The notes beneath the pieces were generated by a model. It was given only the letters and a program-made list of their open reading frames with translations, did not search any database and was not told the DNA's origin. The translations under genes and the position numbers were made by a program. Shown here piece by piece: positions 33,581-44,854 of a DNA stretch of 64,000 nucleotides. The stretch comes from Amia ocellicauda (lineage: Eukaryota; Chordata; Actinopteri; Amiiformes; Amiidae): the NCBI RefSeq assembly GCF_036373705.1, contig NW_027102664.1:186001-250000 (forward strand), given 5' to 3'. How positions within the stretch are numbered: position 1 is the first letter of the stretch; the number at the start of each line of letters is the position of its first letter.

Positions 33581-34429
33581 TTAGTTCAGGTCAGAGTCTG
33601 AATCAGTGGCGTAGATGTCGAATTCTTCGTCGCTGCCCCCAGCTTTAACTTCTTTACGGAAGAAATAAGCTTTTAGCTTGCCAGCGGTTTTTCTACTCGG
33701 CTCATCCAGGTCATTGAGCAGCTGCCCAAGTTTCTCTATTATAAACGGCTCCTTTTTCAGCTCCAGCAAAATCTCATCTATGATTTTCTGGACTTGTCCC
33801 GCAGTGACATGTATGTGGGAGTAAGACAGCGCCTTGATTAGTGCCGGTTTCAGCCACGGTTTGTTCAGTCTTCTGTAAAACACGTTGAAATAGAACAGGA
33901 AATAGTAACGGTCTGGTTCAAACAAACAACTGTGTCTCAACTGACTGGGGTGATTCACTTCACACCCCCGACAGACTTCTTTCAGAGCTCGGTCGATGAG
34001 AGCACTCAGAATATACACCAGGGTGCTTTTAACTACTCTGCTTACTTGGTCACATACCCCGGGCATAAATCCTGCGTCTTCATCACGCCCCCGGGACAGT
34101 CCGATGCTCATTGGGTCGCCTGGTGGTTTGTGGGGTGTTTCTACATCCATTGGACTGACCCCCTCCTGAGACGCACAGAAGGTAGACAGTTCGGCAAAAT
34201 CGAGGCCCTCCATGAGCTCCAGAGGCTGGGGATCCCCGAGACTCATTTGGTCATCCATCGCACCTCATGTTGTTTCGTCCTGAGGGACCGGGGTCTGAGG
34301 TCTTGGAGGGTAACCGCAGTCAGAGGGTTCCGGAGTGTATACAAAATCTGGGGAATAGAACCAGGGGTGATCCCGGGTTTGAAGAGGCCTGTAGAGCCTG
34401 TCGACGTCCGCAGCTTTCGGGTAAGACAT
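33581..34429 (-). pseudogene. 282-aa protein gene, nonsense-broken (copy C)
   Basis: Cys codon 56 is changed to TGA (34265-34267). The rest of the frame, including the Cys/His cluster and acidic tail, is open from 34258 and has nearby point changes. Confidence 0.65.
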
Positions 34430-34464
34430 TCTCTTTAATTTTAAACCATGAATGAATTGTTGCG

Positions 34465-34493
34465 CCTTTTATCCTATCTCTTCACTACGTCAC
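34465..34493 (-). promoter_or_regulatory. Promoter of the 282-aa gene: CRE plus TATA (copy C)
   Basis: The TGACGTA site and GGATAAAAGG box are preserved. Confidence 0.6.
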
Positions 34494-34507
34494 GACACAC
34501 CGCCCTC

Positions 34508-35040
34508 TTAGAAGAGAGTAGCCCCTGAGCCGTCAGACGGCGTCAAACATAATTTCAGTAACCTGTTTTTCTGGATCCTCCACACCCCCTTCAATAGGGT
34601 TTGTAATCAGGGTACTGCTAAGCAAAACCTTACGATCTGTAGTTAGAGATAGACTCTTCACCACTCTACCGTAGTTCTGCAAGCTTTCCCATTCACCACC
34701 TTTCAAAACCCTGAGTCGGAGACTCCATTTCGCATTCTCTTGGACCCTCTTGCAAGCCTTCTAGAGTCTTATCCCCAAGCCCCAGATCTCTCCAGGCCAT
34801 CACCTTCAACCAGTCCTCATAAGAGTATTCAATTACCGTCTCAAAAGGTTCCAACGTACCCTCCTTCTCTCCCAAAGCAAAAAGCTCCACTCCAACATAG
34901 CTGGGATCCCTTTTAAAGCGGTAACCCCGTCGAGCCCCCCAGAACAACACCCAGGAGCGTTCAATCTTCAAATTGGTGAGTACAGGAACCCTTGCCCGGG
35001 ATTGTTTCTTGCGGGGTTTCATGTTGATGTCGCTGGACAT
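34508..35040 (-). pseudogene. Unrecognised gene with intact 5' end, internal deletion (copy C)
   Basis: Starts at ATG 35040 with MSSDINMKPRKKQSRAR, a basic stretch resembling a nuclear localisation signal. A one-base insertion near 34697 ends the frame after 115 aa and about 180 bp encoding the acidic C-terminal region are missing. It retains the 5' end lost from copies A and B, while those retain the 3' end lost here. Confidence 0.55.
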
Positions 35041-35106
35041 GTTGAAGAAGCGGGATGTTTCAGAAGCTGAGAATTAAAGAGGTATTGCCTAAAAGCAGCG
35101 CGGGTT

Positions 35107-35343
35107 CTTAAATAGAGAGGAGAGTTTCGGGGCGTTGCCTTCAGAGGGGTGGGGGTATTTATGGGTGGCCTTGTTGTTCAGGGTTTTATGGGTGTACACT
35201 TTCTGACGGATATGACGTAGGAATAATTAAGGAAATAACTCTACCTAAAATCACGCCCTCCAATTATGACGTAGGAATATTAATAAGCTTAGGGCATACG
35301 TCATAACAAAATAGGCCGCGCCCAAAAAACCCTACTATCTACT
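35107..35343 (-). promoter_or_regulatory. Int-side terminal promoter region with three CRE-like sites (copy C)
   Basis: A minus-strand CTATTTAAG TATA box (35107-35115) lies about 70 bp before ATG 35040. Upstream are TGACGTA sites at 35213-35219 and 35267-35273, each in a TATGACGTAGGAATA direct repeat, and an inverted TACGTCA at 35297-35303. A GC-rich GGCCGCGCCC and CTACTATCTACT follow at the presumed end. CREB/ATF control is inference, though terminal ATF sites are known in adenoviruses. Confidence 0.6.
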
Positions 35344-35659
35344 CTTATGTAGTTGAAGGCGCAGTATAGCTCTGATAGTCTGGTGGTGACGGAAGACCAC
35401 CAGCCGTTTGAACAAGCCATTCAGCATCACCTTGTTGGGCTAAGTGCAGGCACTGTCAGAGCGCAGGGCGTCCTGCCTTTGAAAGAGTTTCCGTAGTGTC
35501 CTGATGTGCCCTTTAGCAATGCCAAACAGGTCTGTGAAAATGGCATCCTTTCGCGGCACTTCAGACGCCATCTTACAGCCTAGCCGACCTGAAACGCCTG
35601 AGCCCGTTTTACCAGCAGGCTTCAACGGTAACCGTTTGAAGCAAGAGGCGGCGGTGTCA

Positions 35660-35733
35660 GTTTCCGTAGTGTAGCGGTTATCACGTTCGCCTAACGCGCG
35701 AAAGGTCCCCGGGTTCGAAACCGGGCGGAAACA
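35660..35733 (+). tRNA. tRNA-Val(AAC)-like, module C/D, T-arm insertion
   Basis: Loop CTAACGC (AAC). An extra G in the T-arm (CCCCGGGTTCGAAACC) makes it 74 nt and enlarges the T-stem or variable junction. The B-box core GGTTCGAAACC remains and TTTT lies about 15 nt downstream. Confidence 0.82.
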
Positions 35734-35896
35734 GCCTGCTGTGGGCTGGCCCTTTTCGTCCTGCTTGCCCTCGTGGTTCCCCGGAGGCGGTGGGTGGCTT
35801 TTCTTCATTGGAGTGCCCGAAATCGGTGCTTTCAGAGCGTCCGTCCGTCGACAGGTTGAAATTGTAAACGCTGGTGTAGCCACTTTTAATTAAAAT

Positions 35897-35939
35897 CTGA
35901 TGATGTTGATGTTGTTGTTCTTGTTGTTGTTCTTGTTGT
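35897..35939 (+). repeat. GAT/GTT trinucleotide microsatellite, short
   Basis: Only a few GAT units remain before interrupted GTT/CTT units. Confidence 0.9.
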
Positions 35940-36018
35940 CATCGTGGTCGCCGTCATTATTATTGTTAAAGTAAAGCAGTAGTTAGATTTGTTGCTACCG
36001 TAAGGTGTAGAAGACAAC

Positions 36019-36588
36019 AGTAGGTATGGCGTGTGATATCAAAACATTCAGAATTCTTTTAACCTATAAAAAATATAAGCATTGTAAAATAAACCCAAAT
36101 ATCTCTTTTGCGGGGATAAACGCTGTTCTGAGTAGTTTGTAACTTGTTTAATACCAAACAAAGCATCGCTATAAAAAAAAAAAAAAAGAATCACTGTATA
36201 AGCGCTTGTTATTTTAGATCTTTATAGTTATTTTCTTGGCTCAGGTTGTTTTTTAGCGCTTATAAAGGCCTGAAATATTCTTAGTGGATGTTGACTATAG
36301 GTCTTGATGCTTAAAAATGTTTTTTTGAGAGACCAAAAGGTTCTAATAAAAGTTTAGAGTAGAGAGGAGAGAGATCGTCTCCATCTTGGTTTCTATTTGA
36401 AATTTGATGCAGTGTCATTTTATTGGTTGGTTTTGATATGTTAATTGGTAACAGGGCGGCACAAAGGCCAGACCAGAACAATGCCTTACAAGCAGATCCG
36501 GCATGTGGCCATCAGTATAAGTATGAAGGTCTGGTCTTCAGCTCGACAGACTCATACTGACCTTTCGATTTAAGACTAAAGATCAACA
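36019..36588 (+). promoter_or_regulatory. PolB-side terminal regulatory region (copy D)
   Basis: As in copy B, but the first inverted-repeat arm is altered (TAAGCGCTTG) and a poly(A) run replaces the AAATAAAT stretch. GTATAAGTA at 36515-36523 keeps its spacing to the ATG. No gene is seen. Confidence 0.5.
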
Positions 36589-38630
36589 ATGTCCGGAAAC
36601 AACATCAGCGACTTCGATTTAAACGAGTTTTTAGGCAAGTCTTCAGATTATTTTCATTGACTCAGAGCGTGTTGTGTGCATGTATTGTAAATAAGGCTAT
36701 AACATCTGTTTTAAGTTCTGTAAAATTATTTTTCAGCCAGTCAACAGGAGTTAATTCCCAACGCTGAGGAGATCATCTGGAACAACGACGGTAAGATTTT
36801 TGTGTTTGCGCTCATGGGTTCTTATGTATGGGTGTGTGTGGTTTTGAAGCGGCTCATTAGAGTTATGAAAACGTTTTAATATATATTAATGCCGGTCTCT
36901 TTAATTACACAGAAACTATCGAAAGGCCTGTGATTAATGTCTCCGAGGATCGACCAAGAGAAGTGGTTGTCCCTAGACAGGCTGTCTGCCGACCGGGTAA
37001 GAACTAAACCCCTGTTTGTTTGTATAACGTTTCTGTAAGATGTTTGAGTCCAGTTTTGTTAATTTAAAAAAATTATCCTGTCTAACAGTATTAAGAAACG
37101 TGGTTCGAGACAACGAAAGGCCTTCCACATCGAGGGCTTGTTTCGTTTTACCTTCGAGAACCGTAACCTTTCAAGAATCTGAAAGGCCGTCAGCCCCGGT
37201 ATCTGATAGCTGTGAGTATATATCTGCAGCCTGTAAGAGGTTAAAGCTTTTTATAAAGCGGTGTGGTTAAAGGTTAAACATGTCTCTTACCTTCACAGCG
37301 GTGCAAAAAGCTAAACCAGCCGAAAAACATAAGAAACGATTATTCTGTGGAGGTAAGTAAGATCTTTCAAACTTTAATGTTTTTAAAAGGGCTTTGTTTG
37401 CCCGTTGAGGGCTAATATTTAAGCGATGGGTGACCGTTTCCTGTAGGGCGGGGGGTTCTGGGAAAGATCTTTAGAAGTCCGGACAGGTCTAGGCTTGTTT
37501 CTGGGGAACGTGTTTAGAAATGACCGATTGCCGTACCGTCTGGTTAGGAAGTAAAGCCGTCTGAAAGGGTTTAGTAAGTTGTTTGGCTTATCTCCCGCTA
37601 TTATACTTCTGTTTTAAAGTGGTTGTAGGAAAAGGCTTGAAGGTGTTCATTGTATTTAATATTTAAACAGATCGTGAAAACGTTTGTGAAACAGGAAGTC
37701 CCGGGATCAGGAAGCGTTTACACTTGGAAGGTTCGTTTAAAAATGAAATGTTGTTGTGTGTGTGTGTGTTTTATTAACAATATTACAGTTTTTAAAGAAA
37801 CATTTAAGAAACAGTTTATTTACAGCGGCTTCTCTGTTTTACATTTATTATCAAGTCCTAATAAACATATTGTCTGTAAATAATAAGGCGTTGTAGTGAA
37901 TGTCTAAGGCTATTTTCAAAGGTCTAAAAAAGCTAAAGGTTTTGAATGTCCTGGACATGTTGTTTTAAGTGTGATTTCTGTCGCCGTTTAAAGATGTAAA
38001 TGTAATGTATATTTTTATTCTTCCCAAGACTCTTGGGATAGTCATTCTGTGGATGAGCTATTGAGGACAATTACCCCGTCTAAGTGGGATCAAACATCTT
38101 CCCCGGTGAGATCACCGAGAGGATCCCCCACGGTGGTCTTGGAGACCCCCCAACATCTACTCAGGCCACAGCCTTCTGGGGGTAATTCAACACCCCAGAT
38201 TCAGCCCGCCGCATTGTCGGGCGGAACAAATACAGGCATCCAACAACCTCAGGGGTCGCCGTCAGTCAGGGCTGACACACCACCCAACGACGGCCTGGTT
38301 TCAACATCGTCCCCCCAGACCCGTTTCTTGGCTACAGAAACGCGGAACAGTACCCCGCGCTTGGCCAGGGTGTCACCGCAAAGGCCTTCTTGGTCTCCGT
38401 CCATGAGTATACGCTCGCTCCCTGCCTCCTTCGACCGAGATTTACCGGAGCGACCATCCTTTGAAGCTGAGCCAGGCCACCAGCCCCCGGAGCTACTTCC
38501 TGAAGGTCGGCATGAGTTGCTACATACTTTGTTACAAAATCAAAGACTTGTGTTACTGGGGCAAAACCTGGTGATAGAGAGCCAAAACACCCTTATTAAT
38601 ACCCTTACTAACGAATTGTACCGTATTTAA
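36589..38630 (+). CDS. Seven-exon gene of unknown function, intact (copy D)
   Basis: Exons 36589-36634, 36737-36790, 36913-36996, 37089-37211, 37299-37352, 37671-37730 and 38029-38630. This is the only copy whose exon 1 stays open (MSGNNISDFDLNEFLG). Total coding length is 1,023 nt, about 340 aa. All six introns are phase 1, so any of exons 2-6 could be skipped without changing frame. Intron 1 is GC-AG with an excellent AG|GCAAGT donor; intron 6 has a weak GTTCGT donor. The product begins acidic, passes through basic stretches (KHKKR, CKRLKLFIKR when retained), then a Ser/Pro-rich region (SPVRSPRGSPTV) and a C-terminal Leu/Asn/Gln-rich possible coiled coil. It may be an early nuclear regulator (inference from position and composition); no family was recognised. 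Confidence 0.8.
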
Positions 38631-38676
38631 TGTTTTAATAGACACAAAACGCCTTACTATTGTGGGTTGTTGGAAA

Positions 38677-38689
38677 AATAAAAAATAAA
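38677..38689 (+). terminator. Poly(A) signals of the seven-exon gene (copy D)
   Basis: Two AATAAA hexamers as in copy B. Confidence 0.7.
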
Positions 38690-38813
38690 TTAAAAAATGT
38701 CCTGACTTGGTAAAAGAACTCACAAACTAAAGGATTATGAACAAGCTAGGGCCCCAAAAAGACCTTCCCGAGAGAACATCCCCGGCCCTGTTGTGAACTC
38801 CTCTGATGTCCCA

Positions 38814-41800
38814 ATGAACCTGGAACTATTACAAATGATAAATGATTTAAATAACCCCCAATTACCACCGATAGAATGTGAATTAACAGACTTACCGGTG
38901 AACCCCGACCTGTTACAGATGGTCAATGATCTAAATAACCACCTCCCACCGGTAGCGCTTATAGAGGTTCACCCCCTAGTTCACCCCGATTTGTTTGAAA
39001 TGGTGGAGGCTTTGGAGGAGCTACCCCGACCAAATTCTGCCCCTATTATAAATGATTTGAGACAATTAGAACACAGGATGGCGGCAGAAGCAGCCATCAC
39101 TATAGAGGAGGGTCTTGACATTAACCGGTTGGATATCTTTGAAGGACTTTTACAGGCTTTAAATGAGCTTCCTCAAAAAGGGGGTTTTGTAGATGTCAGC
39201 AGTGGGGGTGTTCGGAATGTGGAGGGTTCTGAGACTGATAAGGCTGTGGAGGACATGCTCTGTGAGAATGTAGGGGGTGAAGGCTTTGTTCAAAATGATG
39301 ATGTGTCCAAGAGTACCAGTGATCCCGTGATTATAGATAGACCGGCCTATAACAATTTTGAAATGATTCAACGTTTTAATTTTGCAGAACTTTTAAATTG
39401 TGACAATTATGCAGAAATATTTGTCAACATACACGAGGCCTTGCAGAAAATGCTTGAACAGGTTGCTGAAAGGGTCAGACCTCGAGATGTTGTACAGTTA
39501 GAACTCAGAGGGGATGATTTGTTTAGCAACCTATCTGTAATGCTGAGTGGAGATAATTTAGACGTCTGCCAAAAATCGAAGCGTTATTGCAAAGTAACGC
39601 AGCCATCTTAGCTGATGAAAGTCTGTCTCTGGTTATGAATGTGGTTCGTAACCCTGAGGGTGGGGCGCTTAGAAGACTGTCGAAATGCTTGAAGAACGAC
39701 ATAATTAGGACCAAGCTCAGGCAATTAGTGGTGAGTTCCAGTGGGGACAATAAGCTCTGTTTTGCTTGCAGTTTAATAAAACTACTCACCCCCGACATGC
39801 CTGAACCCCAAGCTCTGCAAGAGGCTTTAATGCTTCATCAGAGGGCCGGCTTAAACTCTCAACAGATGGTTGCCTTTTCAGACATCACCAAGTTTGAGGA
39901 GTTGTTGTCTTTAAAAATTGTTGTGTGGTACCGTTGTGAGGTAAAGGAAGTATTTGTGAAATTTCAGACACATCCTGAAACCCATACACAGACACTGTTT
40001 CTCTTCCTAAGTGATAGTCATTACTTTGGAATAAAGAGTTTGACGGCTTTTTTGGGTTGTTCGTATGTTTGTCATTGGTGTTAAAAGGCCTTCAATGATA
40101 AGCTTAAGCACCGCTGTGACGGTTACTGTAACGTCTGTTTCAATCCGCAATGTCGTAAGGGTTTGGCCCCTACCATCCGATGTAAAGATTGCTTAAGGAT
40201 TTGTCTCTCAGCGTTCTGTTTTTCCGAGCATAAGGTACAGAGGGCCGCTGCTGAGAGGGGTTAAAAAATGGAGTTATTGTGATCAAACTAAATGTTGCCC
40301 GCAGTGTTGCCTCCAGTACCGTTTTCATGAGGTTAAACCACACAAATGTCTGGAGCCGAGATGCAGGATCTGTAATGCTGATTTAACCCCGGGGTCCGAA
40401 CACCAGTGCTTTATTCAGCCGGTTAAAAAGGAGCCGCCGCACAACTGGTATGTCTTTTTTGCTTTTGAATGCCGGCAAGAAAACGGGGTCCACGTTGCTA
40501 ATTATATACACTGTATTGACATGTTGGATCGTGAGTGGTCAGCTAGCGGTGAGAGTTGTGTCAGGGATTTCTTTACGCGGTATCGAGGTCCAAAATACCT
40601 CAATTACACATTTATTGCCCACAATGCTAAGGGTTATGATTCTTACATTTTGATGAAGTATCTGGTGGAAAATGGGGTGACCCCAAAAATAATAGCTCAG
40701 GGTAGCAAGATCATGTGTTTCACCGACGAAGCTTTCAACTAACGTTACATAGACTTGTTAAATTTCCTCCCCATGAAATTGAGCGCTTTGCCTAAGGCTC
40801 TGGGTTTTGAGGCTCAGAAGAAAGGTTGGTTCTGCCATTTTTTTAATACTAAGGACACTCAAAATTATCAAGGGTCCTACCCGCCCGCCTCTTATTATGG
40901 GGTTGATACTATGATGTCTCATGAGAGGGAGGAATTCTTTAAATGGTACAATACGGTTAAGGGAGGTGTTTTTGATTTCCGAGAAGAGATGGCCGCTTAT
41001 TGTAAAAATGATGTGGTGATCCTTAAAGAAGCCTGTGTGCGTTTCTGCGCCGAGGTTATCAACACATCGGGTCTCAACCCTTTGCAAAGTGTGACCATAG
41101 CGTCTCTCTGCATGAAAATGTATCGGTCCAATTTCTTGCAGAAAAACACTATAGCGGTCACCACTTCTGACAACTATCGTGCTAGACAAAATAACTTTTC
41201 GACTGTCTCCATACAGTGGGTGGAATACCTGAGTGCCCGGGATAACATCTTCATCAGACATGCTTTAAATCAAGGGGAAGTCAAAATGGGGCCTTACTAC
41301 TTAGACGGTTTTAGCGACGTGTCCGGGCGGCGTACCGCTTATGAGTTTGCCGGTTGTATTTACCATGGCTGTCCTCAGTGCTTCGACCCAAACACCTTTA
41401 ACCCCGTAACACTAAAACTCTGCGGTGATATGTACTATGATTTCCAGGAACGAATTGAAACTTTAAAAAACACCTATGGTTTGAACGTGCTGGTGATTTG
41501 GGAACACGAGTGGACGACCCTGAAGCAACAGGATGCGGGGGTACAACGGTTTATGGAAACCTTGGACTTTCCTGAATGTCTAGAGCCCCGGGATGCGTTA
41601 TTTGGGGGTTGTACCAATGCCCTCTGTTTACATTATGAGGTAAAGGAGGGTGAGAGAGTAGATTACTATGATTTCACCAGTCTGTACCCTTATGTCAACA
41701 AGACCAAAATGTACCCGGTGGGGCGTCCAACCATTGTTTATCGTGACTTTCTCGAAATCGGACATTACTTTAGTTTGATCAAAGTCACCATGTACCCTCC

Positions 41801-42925
41801 TCGCGAGCTGTTCTTACCCGTGTTGCCTTACAGGTGTTCGGGAAAATTGATGTTCCCTCTGTGTAGAACGTGTGTGGAAACTGAAAATCAAACTACCTCT
41901 TGTCTGCACAGTGATGAAGAGAGAGCGCTGACGGGTGTCTGGTGTAGCATTGAGCTTGACAAGGCGGTGGAGAAAGGTTACAGAGTCGGTAAGGTGTATG
42001 AGGTTTGGCATTTTACTGAAAAAACTGATACTCTTTTTGCTGATTACATTATGACCCATCTGAAAGGGAAACAGGAGGCATCGGGCTTTCCCTCATGGTG
42101 TGTTGACTCCGCGGCCAAAGAGCGATACGTTCAGCAATATTTTGAAAAGGAAGGGATCCGTCTAGAGCCGGGGAACATAACTGTAAACCCCGCCAAGAGA
42201 CAAATGTCGAAACTGATTTTAAACAGTCTGTGGGGTAAGTTTGGGGAAAGAAATTACCGTCTAAACACAACCTTGATTAAAACCCCTGAACTGTTCATAG
42301 AATTTATGTTTTCCAAACAACATGCAGTATCACACTTTCAATTCTTAAATGACCATGTGGCACAGGTCCAGTGGAGGGCCCCTAAAGATTTCCCCACCAA
42401 ACAGGGGAACGTTAATGTTTTCATAGCGGTTTTTACCACGGCTTACGCCCGGCTTGAACTGTACAACTTAATGGATCAGTTGCAGGAACGCACGCTCTAT
42501 CATGATACTGACTCTGTAATCTTTGTCACCAGGCCAGGGGATTGGGTCCCTCCCCTCGGGGACTACCTTGGGGAGTTAACGAGCGAACTAGATCCTCAGG
42601 ACCACATAGTGGAGTTTGTTTCAGGGGGTCCTAAGACTTATGCATACAGAACGGCTGCGGGTAAGACCTGTATGAAAGTTAAGGGTTTCACTCTGAACCA
42701 TTGTAACAACAAGCTCATTAACATCAAGTCTCTGACGACCCTGGTAGAAAGTTTTGTAACGAGAAAGACGCGCCTCCTCGTGAGATTATTACAGCCGGAA
42801 ATCAGATCTATTGCAATAAAAAGGGGTACACGTTGGAAAATAGATCACTAAACAAACGGTTCAGAGTGGTGTACAATAAAAGAGTGTTGAAGACTGATTA
42901 TACCACTCTGCCTTATGGATATTAG
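38814..42925 (+). pseudogene. DNA polymerase B, longest open C-terminal part (copy D)
   Basis: The shared frameshift (near 39561) and shared TAA (40740-40742) are present. Private lesions are TAA 40082-40084 in the Cys-rich region, a one-base insertion near 40258 and a one-base loss near 42761. Between the shared TAA and 42761 the frame is open: motif A 41661-41690, motif B 42210-42239 and motif C 42498-42515 are intact. The CAG codon that is TAG in B and E is preserved here. Confidence 0.95.
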
Positions 42926-43586
42926 CGGTGGTTTTGATAACAGACTTCAACACCCTTTCTCCTGTATTATAGCCGGTCCCTCCAATTCGGGGAAGAGCTA
43001 TCTTATAAAGAACATCATAGAAGATGTGGACGCAACCGTGTCCCAAGCTCTTGACAACATAGTGTGGTGTTACTCTTGCTGGCAACCTCTCTACGATGAT
43101 TTGGCTTCGAAAAAAAATAATCTGAAATTTGTGCAAGGTCTCCCCGCCTCGTTGTGTGGCGATGACTTGTTCCCGCCCGGTCAAACTAACCTAGTGATCC
43201 TTGATGACCTGATGGAGCAGGCCGGTGACAACAGTGAAGTGGAAAAAGCTTTCACAAAGTACACTCATCATAGGAATTTAAGTATTATTTATTTAGTTAA
43301 AAATCTATTTTTTCAAGGTAAAAAAAGCCGCACTATTAATTTATATGCCAATTATATAATTCTTTTTAAAAACCCCAGAGATAAACTACAGGTCACCGTC
43401 TTGGCTCGTCAAATGTACCCTAACCAGACCAAGTTCTTTTTGGAGGCATTTGAGGATGCCACCAAAAAACCCTACGGGTACTTGATTGCGGACTTAAAAG
43501 CACAAACCCCAGAAGACTTTCGCCTCAGAACAGGTTTGTGCCCGCCCGATTGGCCGGCAATCTATGTGCTAAAGAAAAGGAAATAA
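42915..43586 (+). CDS. FtsK/HerA-type packaging ATPase (copy D)
   Basis: Open 223-aa frame with Walker A and B intact. The conserved LVQN segment after Walker B reads LVKN; a Gln-to-Lys change here could impair nucleotide sensing (inference). Confidence 0.93.
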   Translation: MDISGGFDNRLQHPFSCIIAGPSNSGKSYLIKNIIEDVDATVSQALDNIVWCYSCWQPLYDDLASKKNNLKFVQGLPASLCGDDLFPPGQTNLVILDDLMEQAGDNSEVEKAFTKYTHHRNLSIIYLVKNLFFQGKKSRTINLYANYIILFKNPRDKLQVTVLARQMYPNQTKFFLEAFEDATKKPYGYLIADLKAQTPEDFRLRTGLCPPDWPAIYVLKKRK

Positions 43587-43592
43587 ATAAGA

Positions 43593-43929
43593 ATGTCTGT
43601 TCGGATTAAAAGAAATCTGCCGCTTTTGCAAATGTTATTTGAGAGGAGCCCGCGCCATAGGAAAGCTGTGCTGGCAAGGGGCCCCCTCGGATTTGATCGA
43701 GACCCTGTGTGAAATAGCTTTTAACATCTTATGCGGTAATATACCCCTAACCCCTTCTCAACATTCTAAACTCAAAAAACAAAAAGCGGTTATCAAGATC
43801 ATCGCTAATAAGAAGTATTCTATTAAAAGAAAAAGAAAGAAGATTAATCAAACCGGGGGTTTTATAGGACCGCTGTTGAGCATAGCCGTGCCTTTCCTAA
43901 CCAGTCTTCTAGCTTCCAGTGTGGGTTAA
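43593..43929 (+). pseudogene. pX-like small basic protein, frameshifted (copy D)
   Basis: A one-base insertion (CTGGCAAGGGGCC) near 43677 shifts the frame about 28 codons in. The basic and hydrophobic C-terminal part remains open in the normal frame to 43929. Confidence 0.55.
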
Positions 43930-43931
43930 TA

Positions 43932-44675
43932 ATGGAATATGCTCAGAAAATGTTTTTGATCCCTCAGGAGCAGCTTGAGAAACTGAGAAAAAATGTTGTC
44001 GGGCCAGAGCCCATTAGACAAACGGCCGAAAACAACCTGGACTCTGAAATGAAAGCTATACAGGCCAGGGCCGATTTAAATCAGTATTCCAAAGCCCAGT
44101 TGTATACCAACACGTTACAGCGCTACCTCCGTCTGGTTAGACAGGGTGAAAAAGATCAAAACATTTTAACTTTAACCATGGCCTCTCAAGAAAATGGTTC
44201 TGGGGCTGATGCAGGGGGTACGGTTGATAAAGAAGTTGCTGTGACCGAACCTGTTGAGAGATCAGAGGGAGATGTTGTAACGGATGTTTTGAGAAACATG
44301 CCGGCCAGAAGGAAAAGACATGCAGAATATATCCTGCACAAAATGGTTCAGAAACCGCGGGTAACGGCTTGGAATGAACAGGGTGAATTTGTTTTTAAAG
44401 GACAACTGATCAAAGGTTCACACATGTTTGATTTGTTGAAGAGTGTCACTAGCACTAATAAGGTACCCGATAGTCGCCGACCTGTAGGCTGGAATGCTTT
44501 CCTACAGGCGATGGCCTGTCTGAACATGCCCCAATCAACAGTTCCTAACCAGGAAACGCGACAAAAAATCCGTCTGTGTAAAGAGGTGGAGCCTGATCTG
44601 ACTCCGATATCTCATTACTCTGACCGTGCTGAGCGACCATCCTCAGGATCTATCCATCGTTGGGAAGCTTATTAA
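43932..44675 (+). CDS. PY-type conserved protein (copy D)
   Basis: Intact 247 aa. Variants RKRHAEY and KPRV separate it from copy B. Confidence 0.6.
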   Translation: MEYAQKMFLIPQEQLEKLRKNVVGPEPIRQTAENNLDSEMKAIQARADLNQYSKAQLYTNTLQRYLRLVRQGEKDQNILTLTMASQENGSGADAGGTVDKEVAVTEPVERSEGDVVTDVLRNMPARRKRHAEYILHKMVQKPRVTAWNEQGEFVFKGQLIKGSHMFDLLKSVTSTNKVPDSRRPVGWNAFLQAMACLNMPQSTVPNQETRQKIRLCKEVEPDLTPISHYSDRAERPSSGSIHRWEAY

Positions 44676-44684
44676 TCACATGTT

Positions 44685-44810
44685 TTTATTTGTCTCCCCT
44701 GTAAATAATGACCCGACAAACAATTTTTTATTTTTATTTTTTATTTTTCAAACGTTGTACATTTATTTATACCATAACCCCTGCTTTGTATAAGAATTGT
44801 GTTGAATAAA
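44685..44810. terminator. Convergent poly(A) region (copy D)
   Basis: Minus-strand AATAAA at 44685-44690 and plus-strand AATAAA at 44805-44810. Confidence 0.7.
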
Positions 44811-44854
44811 AACAAAACTAATGATTCAAAGGCTGTTTTCATTATTTTTTCACC

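Larger units (their letters stand above)
21012..35343. mobile_element. Polinton copy C
   Basis: Runs from AGTAGGTA (21012) to the preserved Int-side end (CTACTATCTACT, 35332-35343). It is shortened by internal deletions in PolB, the PY-type gene, the pVI/capsid junction and the unrecognised gene. Intact frames: ATPase and pX-like protein. The protease is slightly shortened. Confidence 0.9.
35344..36018. repeat. tRNA-Val module, single (between copies C and D)
   Basis: A single complete module of about 675 bp between the two putative element termini. It holds one tRNA-Val gene and the trinucleotide array. The left 300 bp contain no supported gene, although a plus-strand frame through the conserved flank stays partly open. 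Confidence 0.7.
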
